Below, one piece after another: positions 31,466 through 38,692 of a stretch of DNA of 38,692 nucleotides; the stretch's first letter is position 1; the number at the start of each line of letters is the position of its first letter. Both the position numbers and the translations under genes were made by a program. The DNA is taken from assembly GCA_947174275.1 (NCBI GenBank), contig CAMWIJ010000024.1:1-38692 (forward strand). Direction: 5' to 3'. A model generated the notes under the pieces. That model saw only the letters and a list, made by a program, of their open reading frames with translations, did not search any database and was not told the DNA's origin. The stretch comes from an uncultured Muribaculaceae bacterium. GTDB taxonomy: Bacteria; Bacteroidota; Bacteroidia; Bacteroidales; Muribaculaceae.

Positions 31466-32730
31466 ATAGGTTTATCAGTGCATACGGGCCATCGGTAATC
31501 CATTATCCGCGATGAGAGAAGCCAATAAAGGAAGAATGTGAACGAACCGGCATAAAGCACCCATCCTTCAAAAAATCCGTCAACGAGGAAAAACAGCAAC
31601 AGCGCTCCGTATTTCACGGCATTTATATCGCCATTCCTTCGCCGTCGGCGAACCACACGCAGCAGCTCGGCATTCCAGCAAACAAGCAGCATAAATCCGA
31701 CGATGCCGGTGTTTGACAGCACGCACAGCCAAGAAGAGCCGGGCTCTTCCTTGCGGTCAGGCCGATTGGTGCACACTGTTCTCACATTGCCCACCAATGA
31801 GGAGTAGCGCGTAGCATTGGTGAAGCCGATACCGACCACCGGACTTTCCATAAACTCCTCTATGCGCGATTTCCAAAGCTGCTTGCGGGAAAATATAATG
31901 GAGTTATTCTCTTTGCCGATTTCAAATTTTTTCTTGACTCGATATGTGACATCTCCGCCAATGAATATGGCAAACACTATCGCAGCCACTACAGAGATAA
32001 GCACCCAACGACCTGAGCGCAAACGATGCGACAATGTTACAAACACATAAATCTCAGCTACAACAAACGATATAATCGCGCCTCGCGCTCCGCCCCACAC
32101 CATAACAATGATAGCTGCCACCAGCGACAGAGCGTCAAATAGTTGTGAGAGGCGACTCACCCTATTTTCACGGCTGAGAAAACGCCATGTCATGACAACA
32201 CCGACCATAGCCGCAAGAGTAGAGAGCATAATCGGGTGCGCCACAATCAAAAGCAATCGACCTCTCTCTCCGAAAACAACAGTGATGACATATACGACGA
32301 GCGACATTATCACCACAAACTGACATAAAAACATCAGGTAACGCCACAGATAATCACGGAACAATCGCAACGACGCACTTTCAACCAGAGGTGACAAAAG
32401 ACACAACATGGCAAAAAACAAGCACAGTCGTAACGATGACATATAATTTATCAGCGGGTGATTGAAAATCAACGACACAGCGCACGCCACAAAAAACAGC
32501 ATCAGCATGTAGTTGATCGTGAACCTACGCGACTTGAACAAAGCCAAAACAGGAATGAGGCAGAATAAAAGGAAAACCACAGGCGACGACACGTATCTGC
32601 CGACAACCCCGAGGTGGCCGGACAATCGTCCAACTTCGACAAGTGCTACCAAGAGTGCAACAAAAGCGAGTAATCTTGTCAGTATTTCCTGCCGACGTAT
32701 CAAATATTTTCGATACTCTGAAAAATTCAT
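31441..32730 (-). CDS. O-antigen ligase/polymerase-like membrane protein
   Basis: The protein of about 429 residues has ten or more hydrophobic segments and a large extracytoplasmic loop containing SPVVGIGFTNATRYSS and EEPGSSWLCVLSNTGIVGF, the region where O-antigen ligases and Wzy polymerases of the Wzy_C family are most conserved. It probably joins or polymerises polysaccharide units on the periplasmic face. The ATG at 32730 (MNFSEYRKYL) was preferred to one eight codons upstream because it gives a normal cytoplasmic N-terminus. It lies downstream of the chain-length/tyrosine kinase gene, separated by a perfect palindrome. Confidence 0.83.
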   Translation of the reverse strand: MNFSEYRKYLIRRQEILTRLLAFVALLVALVEVGRLSGHLGVVGRYVSSPVVFLLFCLIPVLALFKSRRFTINYMLMLFFVACAVSLIFNHPLINYMSSLRLCLFFAMLCLLSPLVESASLRLFRDYLWRYLMFLCQFVVIMSLVVYVITVVFGERGRLLLIVAHPIMLSTLAAMVGVVMTWRFLSRENRVSRLSQLFDALSLVAAIIVMVWGGARGAIISFVVAEIYVFVTLSHRLRSGRWVLISVVAAIVFAIFIGGDVTYRVKKKFEIGKENNSIIFSRKQLWKSRIEEFMESPVVGIGFTNATRYSSLVGNVRTVCTNRPDRKEEPGSSWLCVLSNTGIVGFMLLVCWNAELLRVVRRRRRNGDINAVKYGALLLFFLVDGFFEGWVLYAGSFTFFLYWLLSSRIMDYRWPVCTDKPICGRCLGI

Positions 32731-32893
32731 GGCTAAATTATATTGCCTAAGCAAATTATATCAAACCGGTCGCTGCCTCTAAAACTGCCACTGAAACAGC
32801 GGTCGGAATATTGTCGGGGACAAAAGCCCGTGAGATGTAAATCTTAGTCTGAGAGAGAGAAATTATTGAAAAAAGGTAGAATATGTATTAATT

Positions 32894-32944
32894 TGCTGTC
32901 CGATAACACTTTTTCGAATGTCAAAAAAGTGTTATCGGACAGCA
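32894..32944. repeat. Perfect 21-bp inverted repeat after the tyrosine-kinase gene
   Basis: TGCTGTCCGATAACACTTTT plus one T (32894-32914) is perfectly inverted at 32924-32944 around a nine-base loop. It starts five bases after the kinase stop codon on the minus strand. The 3' flank is AAATTAAT rather than a T-tract, so it is not a classical terminator. The sharp TGTCCGATAACA ends resemble the terminal repeats of an insertion sequence brought back to back, but no transposase is near. Confidence 0.8.
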
Positions 32945-32949
32945 TTTAA

Positions 32950-35409
32950 TTATTTTTTATCTTCATGAACATAGCCGTAACCGTAGCCGTAGCCGTAATA
33001 ACCGTAACCGTAGCCGAAGCGGCTCGAACGGTTGATGCGCGATGCAGTGGGGTCAAGCGTTCCGTTGAGGATTACCGCCATGTTCCTGTATCTGTCGTCA
33101 TTATAGAAGCGCTGTATCTCGTTGAGCATGTTGCGCTCGAGCAAACCGGCGCGGATGACGAAGAGCGTCACATCGACATATCGGTTTATTATCTTTGCGT
33201 CAGCCACAACTTCAGCAGGCGGACAGTCGATGATAACATAATCATATTCATCGCGCAACTGCTCGATCATTGACTTCATCTTGTCGGAGTAAAGAAGCTC
33301 GGCGGGATTTGGAGGAATAGGCCCTGAGGGGTATACGTCAACATTTTCATTTCCACGAGCTGCTTTAATCACAACTTCATCTATCGACATATTTCCTGCG
33401 AGGAAATTTGACAGTCCGTGACCTTTCGCGCCAACAGCCGTAGAGAGCGAGCCCTTGCGAAGGTCAAGGTCGACAAGCGCCACACGTTTACCCTTAAGAG
33501 ACAACACGGCAGCAAGATTAAGCGCGATAAATGTCTTACCTGAGCCGGGGTTGGCACTCGTAATCATTATCACCCGTGATTCATTGCCGGCACCTCCGGG
33601 TGTCATGAATTCAAGGTTAGTACGGATTACTCTGAACGCCTCATTTATGATGTTGTTGCATCCTTTCTTCACCACAATATCTGAAGACCGGTCAACAGGC
33701 TTCTTCTTGCCCGGCAATATTGAGCGACGCGTATTCGGCTTGCCATTCTGAGGTATCTCTCCGACAAAGGGAATGGTGAGTCTCTCGATATCCTTGCGTC
33801 CGCGCACTTTGGAGTTGAGCATCTCCTTGAGGAAGAGCAACGCGGCGGGGAGCAGCAGACCGATGGCAATCGCCATTGTAAGTATCTTGTTTGAGTAGGG
33901 GCCGACGAGACCTGACACAGTCGGGGTCATGACAATCTTTGTATTGTAGGCAGTAAATGCCTGCGAGAGCTCATTTTCCTCACGTTTCTGGAGCAGATAA
34001 AGATAGAGTTGCTCCTTTACTTTCTGCTGACGCTCTTTGTCAAGCAGGTGTTTTGCCTGCGTCGGGCTGCTTTGCAGGCGAGATGAAGCCGACGACAGTT
34101 TGGATTGCTTGGCTTTCATCTGCGCGTCAAGCGACGATATGTAGCCGTCGACGGCCGAAAGGATATTCTGGCGCGCGAGGCTCAGCTGATAGTCACGGTC
34201 CTGCACAAGTGGGTTATCTTCCGACGAGTTCTGCACCATGAGGTTGCGCTGCACAAGCTCGTTGTTGTAATTCAAAATCTGGGTTTCGACTCCTCCATTG
34301 CCGAGAGCGGTTGTCGAAGGCAGCGGGTCGAAGTTTTTGGCGGCTGTGCGGAGATGGTCACGAATACCTCTGGCAAGACTGATTTTCACGGCAAGTTCGC
34401 CAATCTCGTCATTGGCAGTCAGCGTGCGCTCGTAAAGCGCATCGGATGACACGCCCGAACTCGGAAGCTGATGCTGCGACTGATAGTCGGAAATCTGCGA
34501 GTCGACGTTTCCAAGCTCTGACTCAATGACTCCGAGACGGTCGTCGATAAAATTGGAGGTTGAGACTGAAATCTGATTGCGGTCTTTAATCCAGTTTTCG
34601 TTATACACGTCAATCACGCCCTGAAGTTCTGCGAGGGCGCGCTCGGTGTTGGTGTCCTTGAGAGATATATAAATTACTGATGAATAATTGTCACGGACTT
34701 CTGTTGAAAGCGTACCGAGTATGCCACCTGCACCCGATGCATATCCCACGCGGTCAACGAGAATTTCCTGAGAGGCGGGTACAGCTCCGGCGATGTATTT
34801 TTCGTTAGGCAACACAACGACTCTGCCAAGCGGAGTGTCGATAGTGTCGGATTGGGCTACTGAGGCAAGTGTAATTTCTATATTCTGATTTTTGTCAGCT
34901 TTTTCGATATCCTCGCCTGCGGCAGCAAACGGGCCAAGCACAACGGTGCTGTCGCCATTACAGCGCATTTTCATCTGCGCACGGGCATTGTCACCAAGGT
35001 CGATGAAACGCACTATTACCGGAAGCGACGAGCCATAAAGTATCCTTGAGCTCAATTTATCCTTGACTCTATAATTCACATCAAGCCCCAGACGACGAGA
35101 CACCTCGTCGACTATAATCGGAGACTTCAACGCCACCATCTCATTATTGATGTTGACATTGGTATTGAACAGCGCCATATCAGAGAAAGCCATCGAGACG
35201 TCAGGTGACGCTCCGGCTCCATCCTTCACAAGAATAGCAGCTGTAGCCGAATAGACCTTGGGGGTCTTGGCGAGATAATATACAGCATATCCGCAAGTAA
35301 TGGCCAATGCAATGACAAACCAATACCATTTTGACAGGCACAGCCACATAAATTCCTTTATGTTTATTGTCTGGCCTTCCTTAGGCAATTGTTCTTCATT
35401 ATTTTCCAT
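32950..35409 (-). CDS. Polysaccharide chain-length protein fused to BY-type tyrosine kinase (Wzc-like)
   Basis: This inner-membrane protein of 819 residues controls capsule or exopolysaccharide assembly by cycles of tyrosine autophosphorylation. An N-terminal Wzz domain begins with a membrane helix at about residues 30-50. A long coiled-coil periplasmic part follows, then a second helix near residue 510. The cytoplasmic kinase domain has Walker A ITSANPGSGKT (Lys625), Walker A' VALVDLDLRKG and Walker B YDYVIIDCPP. The tail is a tyrosine cluster with eight Tyr in GYGYGYYGYGYGYGY, just before the stop. It lies 92 bases after the export protein gene. No dedicated phosphatase is seen. Confidence 0.94.
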   Translation of the reverse strand: MENNEEQLPKEGQTINIKEFMWLCLSKWYWFVIALAITCGYAVYYLAKTPKVYSATAAILVKDGAGASPDVSMAFSDMALFNTNVNINNEMVALKSPIIVDEVSRRLGLDVNYRVKDKLSSRILYGSSLPVIVRFIDLGDNARAQMKMRCNGDSTVVLGPFAAAGEDIEKADKNQNIEITLASVAQSDTIDTPLGRVVVLPNEKYIAGAVPASQEILVDRVGYASGAGGILGTLSTEVRDNYSSVIYISLKDTNTERALAELQGVIDVYNENWIKDRNQISVSTSNFIDDRLGVIESELGNVDSQISDYQSQHQLPSSGVSSDALYERTLTANDEIGELAVKISLARGIRDHLRTAAKNFDPLPSTTALGNGGVETQILNYNNELVQRNLMVQNSSEDNPLVQDRDYQLSLARQNILSAVDGYISSLDAQMKAKQSKLSSASSRLQSSPTQAKHLLDKERQQKVKEQLYLYLLQKREENELSQAFTAYNTKIVMTPTVSGLVGPYSNKILTMAIAIGLLLPAALLFLKEMLNSKVRGRKDIERLTIPFVGEIPQNGKPNTRRSILPGKKKPVDRSSDIVVKKGCNNIINEAFRVIRTNLEFMTPGGAGNESRVIMITSANPGSGKTFIALNLAAVLSLKGKRVALVDLDLRKGSLSTAVGAKGHGLSNFLAGNMSIDEVVIKAARGNENVDVYPSGPIPPNPAELLYSDKMKSMIEQLRDEYDYVIIDCPPAEVVADAKIINRYVDVTLFVIRAGLLERNMLNEIQRFYNDDRYRNMAVILNGTLDPTASRINRSSRFGYGYGYYGYGYGYGYVHEDKK

Positions 35410-35501
35410 AGCACGTTTGATACGAGAATGATTAATGATTGATAATATACTTTACAACGGCACAAATTCGGGGTCCGGTTCTGAATTTGCGCCAGAACTG
35501 T

Positions 35502-36329
35502 TTATTTCACAAAGAGGAGAGCCACTGTCATGGCAAATGATGCGAGCGATATCCAGAATGCCGGCGTAAATGTCGAGTTGCCGAGCGGAGTGGTATTACG
35601 CTTCTGCAGATCGTTGGGCTCGACATAGATAACGTCGTTCTGCTGCAGATAATATACCGGCGATGAATACACGCTGTTGGGGTCGGTAAGATCAATCGTA
35701 TATGCTTTCTGCTTTCCGTCGACCATTCGGTAGACCTTCACATTCTGCCGCTTGCCGTTTATCTGAAGATCGCCTGCAAGAGCGATGGCTTCGATCACGT
35801 TGAGTTTGTCGCGGTCGAAAAGGATACGTCCGGGAGAACCCACCGAACCGACGACTGTAATCGAATGGTCGGCAAATTCAACAGTTACGGTAGGGTCTTT
35901 AAGGAGTTTTCGGTTAATAAGCTCATCCTTTATCAGCTGAGCGATTTCCTGACGGGTAAGTCCCTGAATATGTATTGTGCCAAGTTCAGGAAACTCTATG
36001 TCGCCATAGTTGTTTACCGTATAGACCGACACCTGATTTCCGGAGGAAGAAGAGCGCTGCGCATTTGAGCCGCGTCCGGTTGCCTGACCCTGCTGACGCG
36101 ACTGTATCGGGAGGTTGAACATTTCAGCGAGCTGGGCGTCACGCGAATGAACCGAGATGGTCAGACGGTCATCAGGCTGCGCCGTAATGAAATTCGGAGC
36201 CACGACATCAACCGACTGCCCGTTTTCCTGACCTTGAAAATATGTTATATCTTTTGGAGTACGACATGAGGTCATACATGCGACAACTCCTATCACCAGC
36301 AGTAAACTTCTAAAATATGACATAACCAA
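35502..36329 (-). CDS. Polysaccharide export lipoprotein (Wza-like)
   Basis: This 275-residue protein is the outer-membrane export channel partner of the Wzc-like kinase. It starts with a lipoprotein signal peptide ending at a cysteine in VACMTSCRTP, then the poly-export domain with DRLTISVHSRDAQLA and NYGDIEFPELGTIHIQGLTR, followed by an SLBB domain (SITVVGSVGSPGRILFDRD). The C-terminus is hydrophobic (PAFWISLASFAMTVALLFVK), a common ending in Bacteroidetes homologues. It is the first gene of the leftward export set. An ATG two codons later (36323) is also possible. Confidence 0.92.
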   Translation of the reverse strand: MVMSYFRSLLLVIGVVACMTSCRTPKDITYFQGQENGQSVDVVAPNFITAQPDDRLTISVHSRDAQLAEMFNLPIQSRQQGQATGRGSNAQRSSSSGNQVSVYTVNNYGDIEFPELGTIHIQGLTRQEIAQLIKDELINRKLLKDPTVTVEFADHSITVVGSVGSPGRILFDRDKLNVIEAIALAGDLQINGKRQNVKVYRMVDGKQKAYTIDLTDPNSVYSSPVYYLQQNDVIYVEPNDLQKRNTTPLGNSTFTPAFWISLASFAMTVALLFVK

Positions 36330-36881
36330 GCGGTTTTTATTAACAAATTATATAATATAGCAAAAGATTAATTAAATCACCCGAAACGATTTTGCGATAA
36401 CAGATTTTATTATCTGAAATATTTTCAAAGCGAGACTGAACGCATGAAGTCTACAAGCCGTCAAAAGCATGCCGACAATTGCACGGCCACACCGGCCGAC
36501 ATGCACTGCGGCACTCTCACAGATGCTGAAATCTCCGAAAATGGCTATTATCCATGAAATTACAGCACTAAAAGCGCAAGCATAAACTCTTTGCAAACAG
36601 TTTCGGCACAAAATTACAACATTTAAGCCAATCGCACAACTACAATTTCACTTTTTTGCCAAAAAAACATGACTCTCCATATAAAACCGCGACTCCTGCA
36701 CAATCAAACTTTTTTACAGAGCGGGCGTTTTATTAATGAATCGGTTGCCGACAACCTGCCATAAACACTGTAAAAAAGCAGTAATAAATTCAATATTATG
36801 GCGCAGGAGCGAGACACTCCGTCATCCGGCTTTTGATTCTTATTCGTACTATGAATTATAACTTTTAATAATTGAAGTATT
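36330..36881. other. AT-rich divergent intergenic region
   Basis: This 552-base gap separates the leftward export genes from the rightward oxalate genes, so it must hold promoters for both. Only weak candidates are seen. For frc, TTTG at 36832-36835 and TAACTTTT at 36859-36866 are 23 bases apart, which is longer than usual. For the export gene, TATAATTTG on the minus strand at 36352-36344 is one base longer than consensus. A 79-codon minus-strand frame at 36372-36611 is cysteine-rich, lacks any recognisable domain and is not called. Confidence 0.5.
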
Positions 36882-38192
36882 ATGAACACTGCTCCCTTAC
36901 AAGGTATCAAAGTGGTGGACCTCACCGAAGTACAGTCGGGTCCGTCATGCACACAGTTACTTGCCTGGCTCGGCGCCGAGGTAATAAAAATAGAACGTCC
37001 CGGCAAAGGAGACGCCACACGTAAAGAACTGCAGTTTGACCCTGATCTGCCAAGCTACTACTTCCTGCAGCTCAATTCCGACAAGAAGTCAATATCGCTT
37101 GACTGCAAGACCCCTGACGGCAAACAGATACTCACCGACCTGATCAAAGAGGCCGATATATTTGTAGAAAACCTACATCCGGGAGCTACCGACAAACTCG
37201 GATTCAGCTGGGAGGCTGTCCACGCCCTCAACCCGAAATGTATCTACGGCACTATCAAGGGCTTCCCTCTCTCATCAAAATACAAAGACCTCAAGGCCTA
37301 CGAACCTGTGGCTCAGGTAACGGCAGCCGCGGCATCGACCACAGGCTGGTATTCCGGACCGGACAACGTGCCTACCCAATCGGGCGCGGCCTTGGGCGAC
37401 TCCAACACCGGCATGCACCTCTGCATCGGTCTGCTTGCGGCTCTTATGCAGCGCGAAAAGACCGGCGAAGGTTGTTATGTATATCAGTCAATGCACAACG
37501 CATGTCTTAACCTTTGCCGTATCAAGACGCGTGACCAGCTTACGCTTGACAAAATCGGCTATCTGACGCAGTTCCCGCAGTATCCCGACGGTAAGTTCAA
37601 CGGCACAGTGCCGCGTTCGGGCAATATCGAGGGTGGCGGCGTGCTCGGCTGGACCTACAAATGCAAAGGCTGGGAAACCGACGACAACGCCTACGTATAT
37701 GTAATATTGCAGCGTGAGGCAAAATCTTTTGAACTCGCCTGCAAGGCATTCGGCTTCGAGGACTGGCTCACCAATCCCGATTTCAACACCGCCGATGCCC
37801 GTGACCGCCACAAACAGCAGATATGGGAACGCATACAGCAGTTCTGCATCAACAAGGACAAATATGAGGTCACTGAAATCCTGTCGAAAGCAGGCGTGCC
37901 TGTAGGACCTGTAATCTCGACCAAGGAACTTATGGCCGACGAATCGCTTTACGACGGCAACACACTCGTGAAAATCAACCAGGGAGGCAAAATCGGTGAA
38001 TTTGTCACCGTCGGCGTGCCTTTCACCATGTCGAACTACCAGCCTGTCTACGGCCCGTGTCCCGATCTTGGTGGCAACACCGCGGAAATCCTTACATCTC
38101 TGGGGTATTCAGAGCAGCAGCAGGCCGAATTTGAGAAGAACGGCACCACCGCGCCTCTTCCCAAGCCCGCAGAACCTGCCGCGCAGAAATAA
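36882..38192 (+). CDS. frc: Formyl-CoA:oxalate CoA-transferase
   Basis: Frc moves CoA from formyl-CoA to oxalate, making oxalyl-CoA and formate, the first step of bacterial oxalate breakdown. The 436-residue class III CoA-transferase matches the Oxalobacter enzyme along its length as remembered. The N-terminus has GIKVVDLTEVQSGPSCTQLL. The catalytic aspartate is Asp173 in SGAALGDSNTGMHL (Asp169 in Oxalobacter). A glycine-rich loop EGGGVLG at residues 250-256 corresponds to the mobile loop that covers the active site. CKGWETDDNAYVY and VTEILSKAGVPVGPV are also family-like. The oxc gene follows after 93 bases, which settles the oxalate role over other CoA-transferases. Confidence 0.94.
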   Translation: MNTAPLQGIKVVDLTEVQSGPSCTQLLAWLGAEVIKIERPGKGDATRKELQFDPDLPSYYFLQLNSDKKSISLDCKTPDGKQILTDLIKEADIFVENLHPGATDKLGFSWEAVHALNPKCIYGTIKGFPLSSKYKDLKAYEPVAQVTAAAASTTGWYSGPDNVPTQSGAALGDSNTGMHLCIGLLAALMQREKTGEGCYVYQSMHNACLNLCRIKTRDQLTLDKIGYLTQFPQYPDGKFNGTVPRSGNIEGGGVLGWTYKCKGWETDDNAYVYVILQREAKSFELACKAFGFEDWLTNPDFNTADARDRHKQQIWERIQQFCINKDKYEVTEILSKAGVPVGPVISTKELMADESLYDGNTLVKINQGGKIGEFVTVGVPFTMSNYQPVYGPCPDLGGNTAEILTSLGYSEQQQAEFEKNGTTAPLPKPAEPAAQK

Positions 38193-38203
38193 TCCGGCAC
38201 CAT

Positions 38204-38240
38204 ATTGCAGGGACACAAAGCAGAATTGTGTCCCTGCAAT
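38204..38240 (+). other. Perfect intercistronic hairpin between frc and oxc
   Basis: ATTGCAGGGACACAA (38204-38218) pairs perfectly with TTGTGTCCCTGCAAT (38226-38240) around a seven-base loop, 12 bases after the frc stop. It is followed by CACGCC, not a T-tract, so it is more likely an mRNA processing or stability element than a full terminator. Confidence 0.7.
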
Positions 38241-38285
38241 CACGCCTTATCCTCATTCATTAATAAACAATAAAAAACTGTAATT

Positions 38286-38692
38286 ATGTCAACTACAACA
38301 CAGGGGACAACGTCACCTCAGACAACGCCCCACTATCCGGAACAGGTGACGGGCATGTATGTGCTGGCACGTGCGTTGCGCGAGGTAGGCCTCGACACAA
38401 TGTACGGTCTGGTAGGCATACCCGTGACGGAAGCCGCATATATATGCCAGGAACAGGGCATCAGATTCATATCGTTCAGACACGAGCAGCAAGCCGGCAT
38501 GGCCGCCGCCACCCACGGATATCTCACCCGCACACCGGGTGTGCTTCTGACCGTATCGTCATTAGGATTCATGAACGGGCTCACCGCCACAGCCAACGCC
38601 ACGGTCAACTGCTACCCGATGATACAGATCTCAGGTGCTACCGACCCGAAGATGGTAGGCATGAAGATGGGCACATACGAAGAACTCGACCA
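38286..38692 (+). CDS. oxc: Oxalyl-CoA decarboxylase, N-terminal part
   Basis: Oxc is a thiamine-diphosphate enzyme that decarboxylates oxalyl-CoA to formyl-CoA and CO2, which feeds Frc. Only the first 135 codons are present because the window ends. The fragment covers most of the N-terminal pyrimidine-binding domain: TMYGLVGIPVTEAAYICQE, then SFRHEQQAGMAAATHGY with the cofactor-activating Glu67 (Glu56 in Oxalobacter), then GVLLTVSSLGFMNGLTATAN and MIQISGATD. This closely follows the Oxalobacter enzyme as remembered. The first 20 or so residues are a Thr/Gln/Pro-rich leader not expected in the core. The start is the ATG after AATAAAAAACTGTAATT. Confidence 0.92.
   Translation, partial: MSTTTQGTTSPQTTPHYPEQVTGMYVLARALREVGLDTMYGLVGIPVTEAAYICQEQGIRFISFRHEQQAGMAAATHGYLTRTPGVLLTVSSLGFMNGLTATANATVNCYPMIQISGATDPKMVGMKMGTYEELD

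Noticed and set aside
32755..32893. Possible insertion-sequence remnant between the kinase and ligase-like genes
   Set aside because: Only the palindrome is supported. No transposase fragment or target duplication could be found in the rest of the gap.
36372..36611. 79-codon cysteine-rich minus-strand frame in the export/oxalate gap
   Set aside because: No conserved motif or clear upstream signal; the region is AT-rich and promoter-like. It could not be supported as a gene.

Overview
The window looks like a chromosomal segment of a gut Bacteroidales bacterium, most likely Muribaculaceae (S24-7 group). Four promoters fit the Bacteroidetes pattern TTTG-N19/20-TAnnTTTG. Several gene families are typical of the phylum: DUF4831, DUF3943, a Wzz/BY-kinase fusion with a tyrosine-rich tail, and a 189-residue adenylate kinase. 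A formyl-CoA transferase/oxalyl-CoA decarboxylase pair is a trait reported for Muribaculaceae. The genus is an inference. No rRNA, tRNA, CRISPR array, transposase or phage gene was found.

Layout. 1-427: palindromic repeats and a hairpin. 428-1594 (-): a lone glycosyltransferase. 1776-7171 (+): parE, coaD, purU and an S41 protease. 7172-8020: a long stretch of hairpins, a possible structured RNA and a 52-codon ORF. 8021-10566 (-): glycosyltransferase, epimerase and a small membrane protein. 10681-11995 (+): pyrH and frr. 12225-17924 (+): a radical SAM protein and an LD-carboxypeptidase, then a tightly packed five-gene cassette (nucleotidyltransferase, ATP-grasp protein, CDP-alcohol phosphotransferase, HAD hydrolase, GtrA membrane protein). 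18074-20090 (-): ECF sigma factor, probable anti-sigma factor and a secreted protein. 20286-21525 (-): hpt and adk. 21650-30372 (+): nnr, a DUF4831 protein, the (p)ppGpp enzyme Rel, a PgpH-type c-di-AMP phosphodiesterase and a DUF3943 protein. 30350-36329 (-): polysaccharide export protein, tyrosine kinase/chain-length protein, O-antigen-ligase-like protein and a DUF418-like protein. 36882-38692 (+): frc and the start of oxc, cut by the window edge.

The most interesting part is the cassette at 14022-17924. Its content resembles the inositol-phospholipid clusters described in gut Bacteroidetes, but no myo-inositol-phosphate synthase lies beside it. A sugar- or polyol-phosphate would be activated by the nucleotidyltransferase and/or joined to a lipid by the CDP-alcohol phosphotransferase, the HAD protein could dephosphorylate the product, and GtrA could move it across the membrane. 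Two enzymes carry altered catalytic motifs, and the ATP-grasp substrate is unknown. This cassette, with the two genes before it, is bracketed by a perfect 30-bp inverted repeat (11997-12026 and 18043-18072). Related repeats form a 59-bp hairpin at 5482-5540 and a 196-bp palindrome at 24308-24503, so one inverted-repeat family seems to occur at three scales.

A second repeat family joins a TGATnATCA palindrome to a GGACGCACG hairpin (near 139, 357 and 12147). Functions are assigned by recognising motifs by eye; no database search was run.
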